Assembly: GCA_028994555.1 (NCBI GenBank)
Contig: JARDVN010000001.1
Location: forward strand, 2,914,001-2,978,000
Length of the DNA stretch: 64,000 nt
Reading direction: 5' to 3'
Source: Citrobacter amalonaticus
GTDB taxonomy: Bacteria; Pseudomonadota; Gammaproteobacteria; Enterobacterales; Enterobacteriaceae
Both the position numbers and the translations under genes were made by a program. The notes beneath the pieces were generated by a model. It had not been told where the DNA came from. It ran no database searches and saw nothing but the letters and a program-made list of their open reading frames with translations. Below are positions 21,723-31,374 of this stretch, piece after piece; the first letter of the stretch is position 1; the number at the start of each line of letters is the position of its first letter.

Positions 21723-23780
21723 ATGGAACTGAAAGCAACGTCTCTTGGAAAACGTCTGGCGCAACACCCTTACGATCGGGCGGTGATCCTTAATGCCGGC
21801 ATTAAAGTGTCGGGCGATCGCCATGAGTATCTCATTCCCTTCAATCAGTTACTGGCAATTCACTGCAAGCGCGGGCTGGTGTGGGGCGAGCTGGAATTTG
21901 TGCTACCTGATGAAAAAGTGGTGCGGCTACATGGTACTGAATGGGCAGAAACCCAGCGCTTCCATCACCATCTGAATACCCGCTGGCAGCAATGGAGCCA
22001 GGAAATGAGCGACGTGGCGGCCGGTGTCCTGCAAGAGCAACTGGATTTGATTGCGGCCCGTACGGGGCAAAATGCCTGGCTGACGCGCGAGCAGACGACA
22101 GGGTTACAGCAGCAGATCCTGCGTGCGTTTGCTGCGTTGCCGCTGCCGGTGAATCGGCTGGAAGAGTTTGATAACTGTCGCGATGCGCTGCGACAGTGCC
22201 AGGCGTGGCTGAAAGATATTGAAGCCTGTCGCCTGAAGCATAACCAGGCGTATACCGAAACAATGTTGACGGAATACGCCGGTTTCTTCCAGCAGGTGGA
22301 GTCGTCGCCGCTCAATCCGGCTCAGGCCAGAGCGGTGGTTAATGGCGAGCATTCTTTGCTGGTGCTGGCTGGCGCGGGTAGCGGTAAAACATCCGTGCTG
22401 GTGGCGCGTGCGGGTTGGTTGCTGGCGCGGGGGGGAAGCGGCCGCTGAACAGATCCTGCTGCTGGCTTTTGGGCGCAAAGCGGCGCAGGAGATGGATGAA
22501 CGCATCCGCGAGCGGTTGCATACCGAAGAGATAACGGCTCGGACGTTTCATGCCCTGGCGCTGCATATCATCCAGCAGGGCAGCAAAAAAAGTGCCGACC
22601 ATCAGTAAGCTTGAAAATGACACCGCCGCGCGAAATAAACTGTTAATCAGCACCTGGCGTCAGCAATGCAGCGAGAAAAAAGCGCAGGCGAAGGGCTGGC
22701 GACAGTGGCTGGAAGAGGAGATGCAGTGGACGGTGCCGGAAGGTAATTTCTGGGACGATGAAAAACTACAGCGGCGTCTGGCCTCGCGTCTGGATCGCTG
22801 GGTGAGCCTGATGCGCATGCATGGCGGAGCCCAGGCGGAGATGATCGCCAGCGCACCGGAGGCTATTCGGGATCTGTTTGGAAAGCGCGTGAAGCTGATG
22901 GCGCCATTGCTGAAGGCCTGGAAAAGTGCGCTGAAAGCGGAAAACGCCGTCGATTTTTCTGGTCTGATTCATCAGGCCATTGTGATTCTGGAAAAAGGGC
23001 GTTTTGTCAGTCCGTGGAAGCATATTCTGGTGGATGAATTTCAGGATATCTCCCCGCAGCGTGCGGCGTTGCTGGCAGCACTACGTAAGCAAAACAGCCA
23101 TACCACGCTGTTTGCCGTCGGCGATGACTGGCAGGCCATTTATCGTTTTAGCGGCGCGCAGCTTTCATTAACGACCGCGTTCCACCAGACATTTGGTGAG
23201 GGCGACCGTTGCGATCTCGACACTACCTACCGCTTCAACAACCGTATTGGCGAAATCGCTAACCGCTTTATTCAGCAGAATCCGCATCAGCTGAAGAAAC
23301 CGCTTAACAGCCTGACGACGGGCGACAAAAAAAGCCGTCACGCTGCTGGACGACACACAACTGGATGCGTTACTCGATAAACTGTCGGGTTACGCAAAGA
23401 CTGACGAACGTATTCTGGTGTTAGCGCGTTATCATCATCTGAAACCGGCCAGTCTCGAAAAGGCGGCCACCCGCTGGCCGAAGCTGCAGCTTGATTTCAT
23501 GACCATCCACGCCAGTAAGGGACAACAGGCAGATTACGTCATCATTGTAGGATTACAGGAAGGGAGCGACGGTTTCCCGGCGCCAGCGCGTGAATCCATT
23601 ATGGAAGAGGCATTGCTGCCGGTCGTGGAAGATTATCCTGACGCCGAAGAGCGACGTTTGCTTTATGTGGCGTTGACCCGCGCCCGCCATCGGGTTTGGG
23701 TCCTGTACAATAAAGATAATCCATCGCGCTTTGTGGATGTTCTCAAAGACCTGGACGTACCGGTCGCGAGAAAACCCTGA
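21723..23780 (+). CDS. helD: DNA helicase IV; three frameshifts in homopolymers
   Basis: HelD is a UvrD/Rep-family superfamily 1 helicase that moves 3' to 5'. Walker A AGAGSGKTSVLVARAG, Walker B HILVDEFQDISPQRAALL, motif III FAVGDDWQAIYRF and the C-terminal ASKGQQADYVIIVGLQEG and VALTRARHRVWVL are present. Three runs break the frame: G7 at 22429-22435, A7 at 22585-22591 and A7 at 23327-23333. One base removed at each gives 684 residues, as in E. coli. It is divergent from yccF. Confidence 0.94.
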
Positions 23781-23792
23781 GACACGGTCGAT

Positions 23793-24251
23793 TTACTTGA
23801 GGCGTTCTGCCAGATAACGCGCATAATCCGGGATCAGCACGTCAACATCATCATTGAAGTGCGGCGACTGGATGATGAAATCCGCAGTGGCGACGTTGGT
23901 GGCGACAGGGATATTCCAGACGGTCGCCAGACGCAGCAGCGCTTTCACATCCGGGTCATGCGGAACGGCGTTTAGCGGATCCCAGAAGAAAATCAGCACA
24001 TCAATTTTCCCTTCAGAAATCAGGGCTCCGACCTGCTGATCGCCGCCCATCGGGCCGCTCAGCATGGCGTTAACGTCCATACCCGTCGCGCGCTGAATGA
24101 GATTTCCGGTCGTCCCGGTGGCGTAGAGCACATGTTTTTCCAGCAACGGCTGGTGGCGTTCTACCCAGCTCATCAACATCTTTTTGCAGTGATCGTGTGC
24201 AACCAGCGCAATGTGCTTACGCGCCGGCAAAGTGCGAGTCGTCAGTTCCAT
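23793..24251 (-). CDS. mgsA: Methylglyoxal synthase
   Basis: MgsA converts dihydroxyacetone phosphate to methylglyoxal and phosphate, a bypass of lower glycolysis. The 152-residue product keeps the catalytic aspartate in [14 protein letters not shown] (about residue 71) and the His/Asp pair in [20 protein letters not shown] (about 98 and 101). I use the ATG at 24251 ([20 protein letters not shown]), which matches E. coli, rather than the tandem ATG at 24254. Confidence 0.96.
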   Translation of the reverse strand: MELTTRTLPARKHIALVAHDHCKKMLMSWVERHQPLLEKHVLYATGTTGNLIQRATGMDVNAMLSGPMGGDQQVGALISEGKIDVLIFFWDPLNAVPHDPDVKALLRLATVWNIPVATNVATADFIIQSPHFNDDVDVLIPDYARYLAERLK

Positions 24252-24343
24252 CATTCAGTTCCATTGTGGGTTTTGCTACAGAGTACTGAATGTGTCTGAT
24301 GCTGCAAGAGAAAGACGAAAAAAAGCCGGACGTGTCGAGGACA

Positions 24344-25007
24344 TCAGGAAGAGGGTTGTTTCTCCGCCCACTGCAGAAAAGTACTGCGTGTCCGGGGATC
24401 CGCCTGGCGAAACCAGTACTTCAGACGCTGTTCTGTGAGCGTCTGAGATTGCGGCGGGATGGTATCGAGTTCTGAAACGCCCGAAAGCAGGGTGCTGTCG
24501 TCGGCCATCATCGTGGCAAACTGAGGTAAAGAGGCGCGTTTTGCCGCTTTATTGTAGCGCTCCGTTTCTGCCTCAAAATCCATGGTTTTGCTTTTAGAGG
24601 TAATGGCGAGAATATCCAGTTGGACGGGGATCGGCATTGCATCGCCATCCAGCAATTCCAGACGCGGAGCGGCATCGAAGTGGCTGGCTTCACGGTCGCT
24701 TTCCAGACGTGGAAGGTGAAAATTAACCTGGTCCACGCGCTGGGTGTTAAAACTGATCACCAGCGGCGGGGAAATGTAGAGCTGTTCTTCATGGCTGGAC
24801 AGACGGATAGTCTTCTCAACCCGAAAAACGAGCTGGTGTGGGCCATTGTCGAGTTCAATGCTGTCCGCACCACGCAGAAGTGAACTGGAGACTTTTTTTA
24901 CCATCCAGTACCAGTAGATCGATATCGGTTGAAAGGCGGAGAGTGGTAGCAAAAACCGTGACCGGCAAACAGAGGGCAATCATCAGGGTCACTGTGCCGG
25001 TTTTCAT
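24344..25007 (-). CDS. yccT: Secreted DUF2057 protein YccT; frameshift in an A run
   Basis: A periplasmic protein of 220 residues with a cleavable signal ([20 protein letters not shown]). E. coli YccT has been linked to control of curli assembly. The frame breaks at a T7 run on the plus strand (24893-24899), in [16 protein letters not shown]; correcting it joins the signal peptide to the remaining 180 or so residues (ending QWAEKQPSS). The start at 25007 has a GGAGAACC ribosome site. Confidence 0.92.
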
Positions 25008-25179
25008 AGGGTTCTCCTGTCCAAAGACCGCCGGGTAAGAATGTATCAAAATTTTTCGATAATCATGTTTACTAACATATAGACATATTTTGGCGTTTTG
25101 CTCTCATACTTACGGGTGGGACGCATGGTTGGGTTGTCAGGATTGTCGTACACTTTGCAAAACAGCCTGGAGAATGATG

Positions 25180-25593
25180 ATGAAAGAGACCGATATTGCT
25201 GGCATTTTGACCTCGACCCGTACCATTGCACTGGTTGGCGCAAGCGATAAACCTGACCGTCCAAGCTACCGCGTGATGAAGTATTTACTCGATCAGGGCT
25301 ACCACGTCATTCCGGTATCCCCCAAGGTTGCCGGGAAGACGCTGTTAGGCCAGCAGGGCTATGCGACCCTGGCCGACGTACCGGAAAAAGTGGATATGGT
25401 GGATGTGTTCCGCAATTCCGAAGCGGCATGGGGCGTTGCCCAGGAAGCGATAGCAATTGGCGCGAAAACGCTGTGGATGCAGTTGGGTGTGATCAATGAG
25501 CAGGCGGCGGTGTTGGCGCGCGAAGCGGGAATGACAGTCGTGATGGATCGCTGTCCTGCCATCGAGATCCCACGGCTGGGGTTGGCGAAGTAA
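25180..25593 (+). CDS. yccU: CoA-binding protein YccU
   Basis: A 137-residue Rossmann-fold CoA_binding family protein. The glycine-containing turn [20 protein letters not shown] and the [18 protein letters not shown] segment are characteristic. The in-frame upstream part is excluded since similarity starts at [10 protein letters not shown]; a run of ATG codons (25174-25182) leaves the exact start uncertain by two residues. The cellular role is unknown. Confidence 0.92.
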   Translation: MKETDIAGILTSTRTIALVGASDKPDRPSYRVMKYLLDQGYHVIPVSPKVAGKTLLGQQGYATLADVPEKVDMVDVFRNSEAAWGVAQEAIAIGAKTLWMQLGVINEQAAVLAREAGMTVVMDRCPAIEIPRLGLAK

Positions 25594-25617
25594 GTCGACG
25601 GGCCTGATGGCCGAAAA

Positions 25618-25655
25618 GAAACAGGCCCGATAAGCAATACGCCATCGGGCCTTAG
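25618..25655. repeat. REP-like inverted repeat or terminator between yccU and hspQ
   Basis: GGCCCGAT (25626-) pairs with ATCGGGCC (to 25651) around AAGCAATACGCC. It resembles a REP element and lies between the convergent stops of yccU and hspQ, a common REP location. Confidence 0.6.
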
Positions 25656-25661
25656 CAAGGA

Positions 25662-26036
<375 letters not shown>

Positions 26037-27230
26037 TTACATGACGCGACAGGCAAACCCTTTGAGATACAGCCCTTCCGGGTAGGTAGCGATCACCGGA
26101 TGATCGGCGGCCTGACGGAACTGCTCTATAAATTGTACATCACGACTCGCATCTATTGCGGCATCGGCGATGATTTTCTGAAATAAATCTGTTGTCATCA
26201 GACCGGAACAAGAGAATGTCAACAGCACGCCCCCTGGGTTCAGCAACTGGATCGCCAGCATGTTGATATCTTTATAGCCCCGGCATGCGCCCATCAACTG
26301 GCTTTTGTTTTCGACAAACTTCGGTGGATCCATCACGATGACATCAAACGTCTCACCACGATCGCGATAGGCGCGTAACAGTTTAAAGACGTCGTCGCGG
26401 ACAAATTCAGCTTTGCTGAGATCGAGTTTGTTCAGTTCGATGTTCTGTTTCGCAATATCCAGCGCTTCCTGGGAGGTATCGACACTGATTACCTGACGGC
26501 AACCGCCCATCAGCGCAGAAACGGCAAAACCCCCCGGTGTAGGAGAAACAATTGAGCACCCGCTGATTTTCGACATACCGGCGCGTTGCCAGACGACTGT
26601 CACGCTGATCGAGGTAATAACCGGTTTTATGGCCACCCTGAATGTCCACCAGCAGCTTCATACCGTGCTCTTCAATGGGCAGCAGAGCAGGGGGGGAGCT
26701 CACCGGTGACCGGACCTTGCGTCAGCTCCATCCCCTCTTTTTTTACGCACCGCGACATCGCTACGGTCATAAATCGCACATTCCGGGTAGAGCGCTTGCA
26801 GCGCGCTAATCAATGCGGCACGCTGATATTCCGCGCCGGCGCTGAGCAGTTGCAGCACCAGAAAATGGCCAAAGCGGTCGATGGTTACGCCCGGCAAACC
26901 GTCGGATTCACCTGCGATCAGACGATAGCTGTCCAGACCGTCTTTTTTCGCCAGCCAGTCGCGCCATTGTTGCGCCTGTTGCAGACGGCGGGTGAAGAAG
27001 GCGATATCGACAGACTCGTTCTTGTCGAAAGTCCAGACGCGTGCGCGGATTTGCGACGCCGGTGAAAAGGCGCCACGGGCTAACCATTTACCCTGATGGT
27101 CAACAATGTCGATGGTTTCACCGAGGCTGGCCTTACCTTCCATGCGGGCAACGGCACCGGAAAAGACCCATGGGTGGCGGCGAAGTAATGATTTTTCGCG
27201 CCCTTTGGCTAACACTAAACGTACACTCAT
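26037..27230 (-). CDS. rlmI: 23S rRNA m5C1962 methyltransferase RlmI; three frameshifts in homopolymers
   Basis: RlmI methylates C1962 of 23S rRNA. The N-terminal PUA domain ([20 protein letters not shown]) is followed by the Rossmann methyltransferase with [18 protein letters not shown] (SAM motif) and [16 protein letters not shown], and the cysteine motif LTFSCSGLM. Frames break at 26738-26744 (T7), 26690-26696 (G7) and 26530-26535 (C6); each corrected by one base gives 396 residues, as in E. coli. The start at 27230 ([10 protein letters not shown]) was chosen over the longer ORF. Confidence 0.94.
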
Positions 27231-27324
27231 AATTAACGGTTCTGTCGAATCAAAGAAATGGGCGCCATTGTCCTGAGTTTTACCCGGATTTGCAACGCGC
27301 CCGAGGATGTGTAGGAGAATAACA

Positions 27325-27606
27325 ATGTCGAGAGTCTGCATTATCGCGTGGGTTTATGGCCGGGTTCAGGGCGTAGGATTTCGCTATACCACCCAGCATG
27401 AGGCGCGGCGCCTGGGTTTAACGGGCTATGCGAGGAACAGGGATGATGGCAGCGTGGAAGTGGTTGCCAGCGGCGAAGCGGAGCAGGTCGATAAATTACT
27501 GAAGTGGCTCAAAGACGGCGGCCCGCGTTCTGCCCGGGTAGACAGAGTCCTGAGTGAGCCGCACCGCCCTCGTGAGGAGTTTACCGGCTTTAGTATTCGC
27601 TATTAA
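27325..27606 (+). CDS. yccX: Acylphosphatase YccX
   Basis: AcyP hydrolyses acyl phosphates. The 93-residue product has the phosphate-binding loop RVQGVGFRY with the catalytic arginine (near residue 20) and the [10 protein letters not shown] strand with its asparagine. The ATG at 27325 follows a GGAG ribosome site. It overlaps the tusE stop on the other strand by 4 bases. Confidence 0.95.
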   Translation: MSRVCIIAWVYGRVQGVGFRYTTQHEARRLGLTGYARNRDDGSVEVVASGEAEQVDKLLKWLKDGGPRSARVDRVLSEPHRPREEFTGFSIRY

Positions 27607-27932
27607 ATACACTTCACCGGTTTTGGCAGGCCAGCAATTTTGGTGGCCTGTTTAGCCGGACCTTTCGGGAACAGACGATACAGATAACGGCTGTTGCCTT
27701 TCTCCTCGCCAAACTTATTCGCCATCGCTTTGACCAACATACGAATCGCAGGCGAGGTATTAAACTCCAGATAAAAGTCGCGTACAAAATGCACCACTTC
27801 CCAGTGTTCCGGGGAGAGGGTAATTCCTTCGTTTTCAGCAATGACTACCGCCATCGCTTCGCTCCACTGTGCGCTATCTTTCAGATAGCCATCGGTGTCG
27901 GTAGCGATTTCTTTACCTTCAAAGATCAACAT
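27603..27932 (-). CDS. tusE: Sulfur relay protein TusE
   Basis: TusE takes persulfide sulfur from the TusBCD complex and passes it to MnmA for 2-thiouridine in tRNA. The 109-residue DsrC-like protein ends in KPVKCI, the penultimate cysteine being the acceptor. Very close to E. coli TusE throughout ([18 protein letters not shown]). Confidence 0.97.
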   Translation of the reverse strand: MLIFEGKEIATDTDGYLKDSAQWSEAMAVVIAENEGITLSPEHWEVVHFVRDFYLEFNTSPAIRMLVKAMANKFGEEKGNSRYLYRLFPKGPAKQATKIAGLPKPVKCI

Positions 27933-27980
27933 AATTCTTCACTGCGTTAGACAACCTGGCGGCAGTTTACCAAAAAACAA

Positions 27981-28010
27981 AGCCCCGCATAAGCGGGGCC
28001 GGGAGGGATG
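27981..28010. repeat. 30-bp direct repeat with GC hairpin, copy 1
   Basis: AGCCCCGCATAAGCGGGGCC followed by GGGAGGGATG. It is identical to the copy at 28142-28171. On the minus strand this copy is a GCCCCGCTTATGCGGGGC hairpin followed by TTTGTTTTTT, so it probably terminates minus-strand transcripts coming from yccA. Confidence 0.85.
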
Positions 28011-28095
28011 ACAAACCTTATTACAATACCGGACAAGCAGAGGTCACCCCATTAAAAACCTGGAAAATCAATTCATTGATTTTCGGCTGATAACC

Positions 28096-28131
28096 ACAAA
28101 GGAGGAAAAACCACGTTTTTTCCTCCTTTGT
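28096..28131. terminator. 15-bp perfect inverted repeat between tusE and yccA
   Basis: ACAAAGGAGGAAAAA pairs perfectly with TTTTTCCTCCTTTGT around a six-base loop. It is T-rich on both strands and lies between the two copies of the 30-bp repeat. It could be a terminator or the end of a small RNA; no coding role is evident. Confidence 0.75.
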
Positions 28132-28141
28132 CATTCGTCTT

Positions 28142-28171
28142 AGCCCCGCATAAGCGGGGCCGGGAGGGATG
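28142..28171. repeat. 30-bp direct repeat with GC hairpin, copy 2
   Basis: Identical to 27981-28010 over 30 bases, and lying 12 bases downstream of the yccA stop. Unlike copy 1 it has no T tract on the minus strand. The spacer between the copies is 131 bases. Confidence 0.85.
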
Positions 28172-28182
28172 TTTTGTTGCTG

Positions 28183-28842
28183 TTAATCGCGGCTGGCGAA
28201 GCCCAGGATGCTGAGCAGGCTGACAAAGATGTTGTACAGCGAAACATAGAGGCTAACCGTTGCGCGAATGTAGTTAGTCTCACCGCCACGAATGATGTTG
28301 CTGGTTTCAAACAGGATTGCGCCTGAAGAAATCAGGATAAACACCGCGCTGATCGCCAGGTGCAGCGCCGGCAGTTGCAGGAAGATGTTAGCAACCATAC
28401 CAATCAGGACGACCACAATACCGGCCATCAGCATACCGCCGAGGAAGGACATATCCTTGCGGGTCGTCAGCACATAGGCGGAGCAGCAGAAGAAGACCAG
28501 CGCGGTACCGCCCAGCGCCATACCGATCACGTCGCCCATGCCTGCGGACAGGTAAGCGTTCAGAATCGGCCCAAGGATGTAACCCAGGAAGCCAGTGAAG
28601 GCGAACGCGGAAATAATACCGCTTGGCTTGTTTGCCGTTTTATAGGTCAGGAACATCAGCCCGTACATGCCCACCAGTGTCAGAATCAGACCTGGAGAAG
28701 GCAGCATCAGCACGGTACTGGCGGTGGCCGTGATCGCCGAAAATGCCAGCGTCAGGCTCAACAGGAAATAGGTATTGCGCAGCACTTTGTGCGTGCTGAG
28801 TAGCGATGTACGGTCATGTGATGAACTAACAATACGATCCAT
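28183..28842 (-). CDS. yccA: FtsH-modulating membrane protein YccA (BAX inhibitor-1 family)
   Basis: YccA is a seven-helix inner-membrane protein of the BI-1/TMBIM family that interacts with FtsH and protects SecY when translocation is jammed. The 219 residues ([20 protein letters not shown] to LGFASRD) are nearly identical to E. coli. The hydrophobic segments are evenly spaced after a 25-residue cytoplasmic N terminus, the part needed for its own degradation by FtsH. Confidence 0.96.
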   Translation of the reverse strand: MDRIVSSSHDRTSLLSTHKVLRNTYFLLSLTLAFSAITATASTVLMLPSPGLILTLVGMYGLMFLTYKTANKPSGIISAFAFTGFLGYILGPILNAYLSAGMGDVIGMALGGTALVFFCCSAYVLTTRKDMSFLGGMLMAGIVVVLIGMVANIFLQLPALHLAISAVFILISSGAILFETSNIIRGGETNYIRATVSLYVSLYNIFVSLLSILGFASRD

Positions 28843-29116
28843 GAGTCACTCTCTTATGACAGATGTAATTAATGATGGAGGATAATGAAAACACAGGCGT
28901 GCACCCAGCGCTTTTACCCATCTTTACTCATTTGATCTAAATCAGGTTTCATCGTGGATGACGGTGAATGGCTGATAAAGTGTGACTGTTATGCTGAATA
29001 AATGGTCAATCTGTTGTTATTTCAGGCAATTAATAGCATTTTGACTGTTTTTCAGGCAAACGAACACATTCGGGCTTTACACGGCGCATCGGGATGTTTA
29101 TAGTGCGCCTCATTCC

Positions 29117-29204
29117 GGAAGTGTGGCCGAGCGGTTGAAGGCACCGGTCTTGAAAACCGGCGACCCGAAAGGGTTCCAGAGTTCGAATCTCTGCGCTTCC
29201 GCCA
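29117..29204 (+). tRNA. serT: tRNA-Ser (anticodon UGA)
   Basis: The 88-base cloverleaf starts GGAAGTGTGGCCGAGCGG, has the anticodon loop CTTGAAA (TGA), a long variable arm (GACCCGAAAGGGTT) typical of serine tRNAs, a T arm with GTTCGAATC and encoded CCA. serT follows yccA in E. coli too. Its 3' end is repeated at 35,822 and marks an integration site. Confidence 0.98.
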
Positions 29205-29245
29205 GATTAAACAAGGGGTTACCGAAAGGTAACCCCTTTGTTTTT
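29181..29245. repeat. Island direct repeat, left copy (att-like; serT 3' end and terminator)
   Basis: The last 24 bases of serT plus the following terminator form a 65-bp sequence that recurs at 35822-35886 with three mismatches, including an unbroken 32-bp identical core (TCTCTGCGCTTCCGCCAGAT and the next 12 bases). It marks the left end of an islet inserted at the tRNA gene. Confidence 0.85.
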
Positions 29246-29247
29246 TT
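29213..29247 (+). terminator. serT terminator
   Basis: AAGGGGTTACC pairs with GGTAACCCCTT across a GAAA tetraloop and is followed by a T-rich tract. Confidence 0.92.
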
Positions 29248-29272
29248 GGCTTTTGGTATACCAGTGGTATAT

Positions 29273-29644
29273 TCACTGGGTATATTTCCCCGTACAGCCA
29301 ATGATATCAGTCATCTTTTTCATCATCGGGATGTCCATCCCTGGTGAAATTTTAACCCTTCTGTCATAGGTCACAACCTGGTTTTCGGTCATGTGCCCAC
29401 TGAACAATTGTTTCTCCTTACTACTCCCTCCAAAATCAGCCATTGCACAAGCTGAAGCCGTGAACGCGGGACTGATGGCAGATGCAGAGTGAGTTATCTC
29501 GCCGCTTAAGAGGGCTATAAAGTTCGGCATCGCAACAAGTGATGAAGCGATAAAGGTGGAAGTAGAGGAAATGTACACGGTGAAATTAAACTGTGTAGAT
29601 CCTTCAAAACCGGCCTGACCGTAAAAGCCGAAAAGCCAGGGCAA
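29273..29644 (-). CDS. Hypothetical 123-residue ORF in the islet
   Basis: I do not recognise this product. Its N terminus is hydrophobic ([15 protein letters not shown]) and in a shifted frame just upstream there is a signal-peptide-like stretch (KKFLLALAF), so the ORF may be the remains of a secreted protein. The C-terminal third ([20 protein letters not shown]) looks protein-like. It is AT-rich like the surrounding islet and stands alone. It could also be fortuitous. Confidence 0.3.
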   Translation of the reverse strand: MPWLFGFYGQAGFEGSTQFNFTVYISSTSTFIASSLVAMPNFIALLSGEITHSASAISPAFTASACAMADFGGSSKEKQLFSGHMTENQVVTYDRRVKISPGMDIPMMKKMTDIIGCTGKYTQ

Positions 29645-30727
29645 GAAGAAATTTTTTCTCAGAAATTCATAACGGTTTTAACTCCTGTCAAAAATCTCTT
29701 AATCCAACCATTAAGAAAAAACACTGTATACACAAGGATTTTTCACCAATTACTGGCTCGTCAACTGCAGCTGTTCGCACAGTCATAACCACTTTTCCGC
29801 CTGGATTTGGTCATCCCCTTATCGCTGTACAGCCACAGGAGTCGGGGTCCCTTTATCTTATCTCTATTTGTCTGCGCTGTGAGATGTTGTGAAAGTCAGG
29901 GGCAGGCCGAGGATATCTTTGATTAGGTAGCAATGTTTTTAATGCAAAACGGCACCACTGTGCTTGTGTAGAACAATCTCCTGATTTTTATGAGAGTGTC
30001 TGATCTATGAGGCACGAAACAATCTCATAAATTCTGGGTCATGCATTTATTAAAAAAAAGCCAAGTAAATTCTTCATTCTGTAAAAGTTATTTTTTGAGA
30101 ATATTCCTTGTAATGTTAATGCTCTTAACAATAATGGTGATCAGGATCACGTAATCAAAAGTTTTTTTTGGGTGATTATTCTTAGGCTTCGACAGCAGCG
30201 AAGATTAATGCTCCGGGAAAATATCATTTTACAGATGGTATGATTAGGAATAATCACTTAATTATTCAGAAATTTCTCTCATCAATAATGAATTTTTATA
30301 TGTAAATGCTAACGTCTACTTAATGAATTTCATTTAATAGATGTTTAACATTATTATGATCCAGGCACCAGGAATCCTCCCCATCTTAACAGTTGAAATT
30401 GTTTCCCTTAACAGCATTTTATCTTGACTAATTGTAATCTTATGCTGTTTATGTATGTCTCTGTTTGTTTTTGTTTTGTTTATTAATGAGATATTGTGAT
30501 TAAAGCAACAACAGTGATATTCAATTCACTGAATATGTTAGCAATATTAACTGTAGTAATTGTTGCGAAATGAATTTAAGTTGATAGCTAAAGCCTATTA
30601 AAAGAAATAAAATGGCAGGTCCAAAACGATTAAACATTATAAAAAAAAGTCCGGTAAGATGGCCACAAGTCAAATGGAAGTCTAATTAATTTTTTAGTGC
30701 ATCATTAAATGGATGATGAGGTGGCCA
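29645..30727. other. AT-rich 1.1-kb gap without a supported gene
   Basis: Base composition is clearly richer in A and T than the core genome and no long frame is open on either strand. The part near 30,600-30,727 must contain the promoter and leader of the LuxR-type gene. Such AT-rich upstream regions in tRNA islets are typical H-NS targets; that is inference. Confidence 0.5.
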
Positions 30728-31289
30728 ATGAAGTACTGGTTTATTTCTGATGATGTTTTCTTTCTTAAATCACTTGAGCTGATAACTGAAGAGCGATATC
30801 AAGAATTAGCTTTTATCGATTTGAATAAACAATGGGCAGGAATACAACCAGCTGCAAATGATATTGTTGTTGTTACAGTTGATAACAACCATCTTCGCAG
30901 TTGCTTTCTTAAAATACCGACATTGCTATCAACCAAAATGATTGTCCTCGTTGACATCCCTTTAACACATTGGGGAACGCGTTATTCTTTTCCCTGTTTA
31001 TTATCCAAAAAAATGAGAAAAAAGGAACTTATCAATATACTTGATAACGCAGAAAGTATTCCTGTGCGTCGTAAAATTACATCACTACGTGCAGTGGATA
31101 TATTCACTCAATTAAGCTATGGGGGGATCAGTGCCTGAAATTACAAGACCCCCAGGATTAACAACAAAGTCAATCTACCGAATAAAGCGTAAAATGTTGC
31201 AGGAGTATGGGCTAACACAATGCAATTCCATCGGAGTGTTGATATGTCGCGACCTGTTGTTAATGTCAAATTTACTCGCCAGTCACTGA
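30728..31289 (+). CDS. LuxR-type transcription regulator beside autotransporter AT1; frameshift in a G run
   Basis: Start MKYWFISDDVFFLKSLELITEE has a GAGGTGG ribosome site. The N-terminal 120 residues resemble a degenerate receiver or capsule-regulator (RcsA/BglJ-like) input domain. The frame breaks at G6 (31121-31126); with five G it continues into a LuxR helix-turn-helix (LTTKSIYRIKRKMLQEYGL, then SIGVLICRDLLLMSNLL) and ends at 31289, giving 186 residues. No receiver phosphorylation pattern is convincing. It lies 85 bases upstream of AT1 in the same direction, so it probably controls that gene. Confidence 0.75.
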
Positions 31290-31374
31290 GTTAAATAAAC
31301 AGATGAGTAATAATATACTGAAAATTTAATCTGGAAATTTAAAACAAACTTGGGTGAGTTAACTTATAACTAAA

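Noticed and set aside
2445..23333. Programmed +1 frameshifting as an explanation for broken core genes
   Set aside because: The genes (pyrD, rlmL, helD and others) are not known to be frameshifted in relatives, sites lie at unrelated positions and all are simple homopolymers; an assembly fault is simpler.
28008..28055. 15-codon ORF (MTNLITIPDKQRSPH) after a GGGAGG ribosome-site-like sequence
   Set aside because: The GGGAGGGATG belongs to the duplicated 30-bp repeat, whose second copy opens a different four-residue frame, so the ribosome site is a by-product of the repeat.
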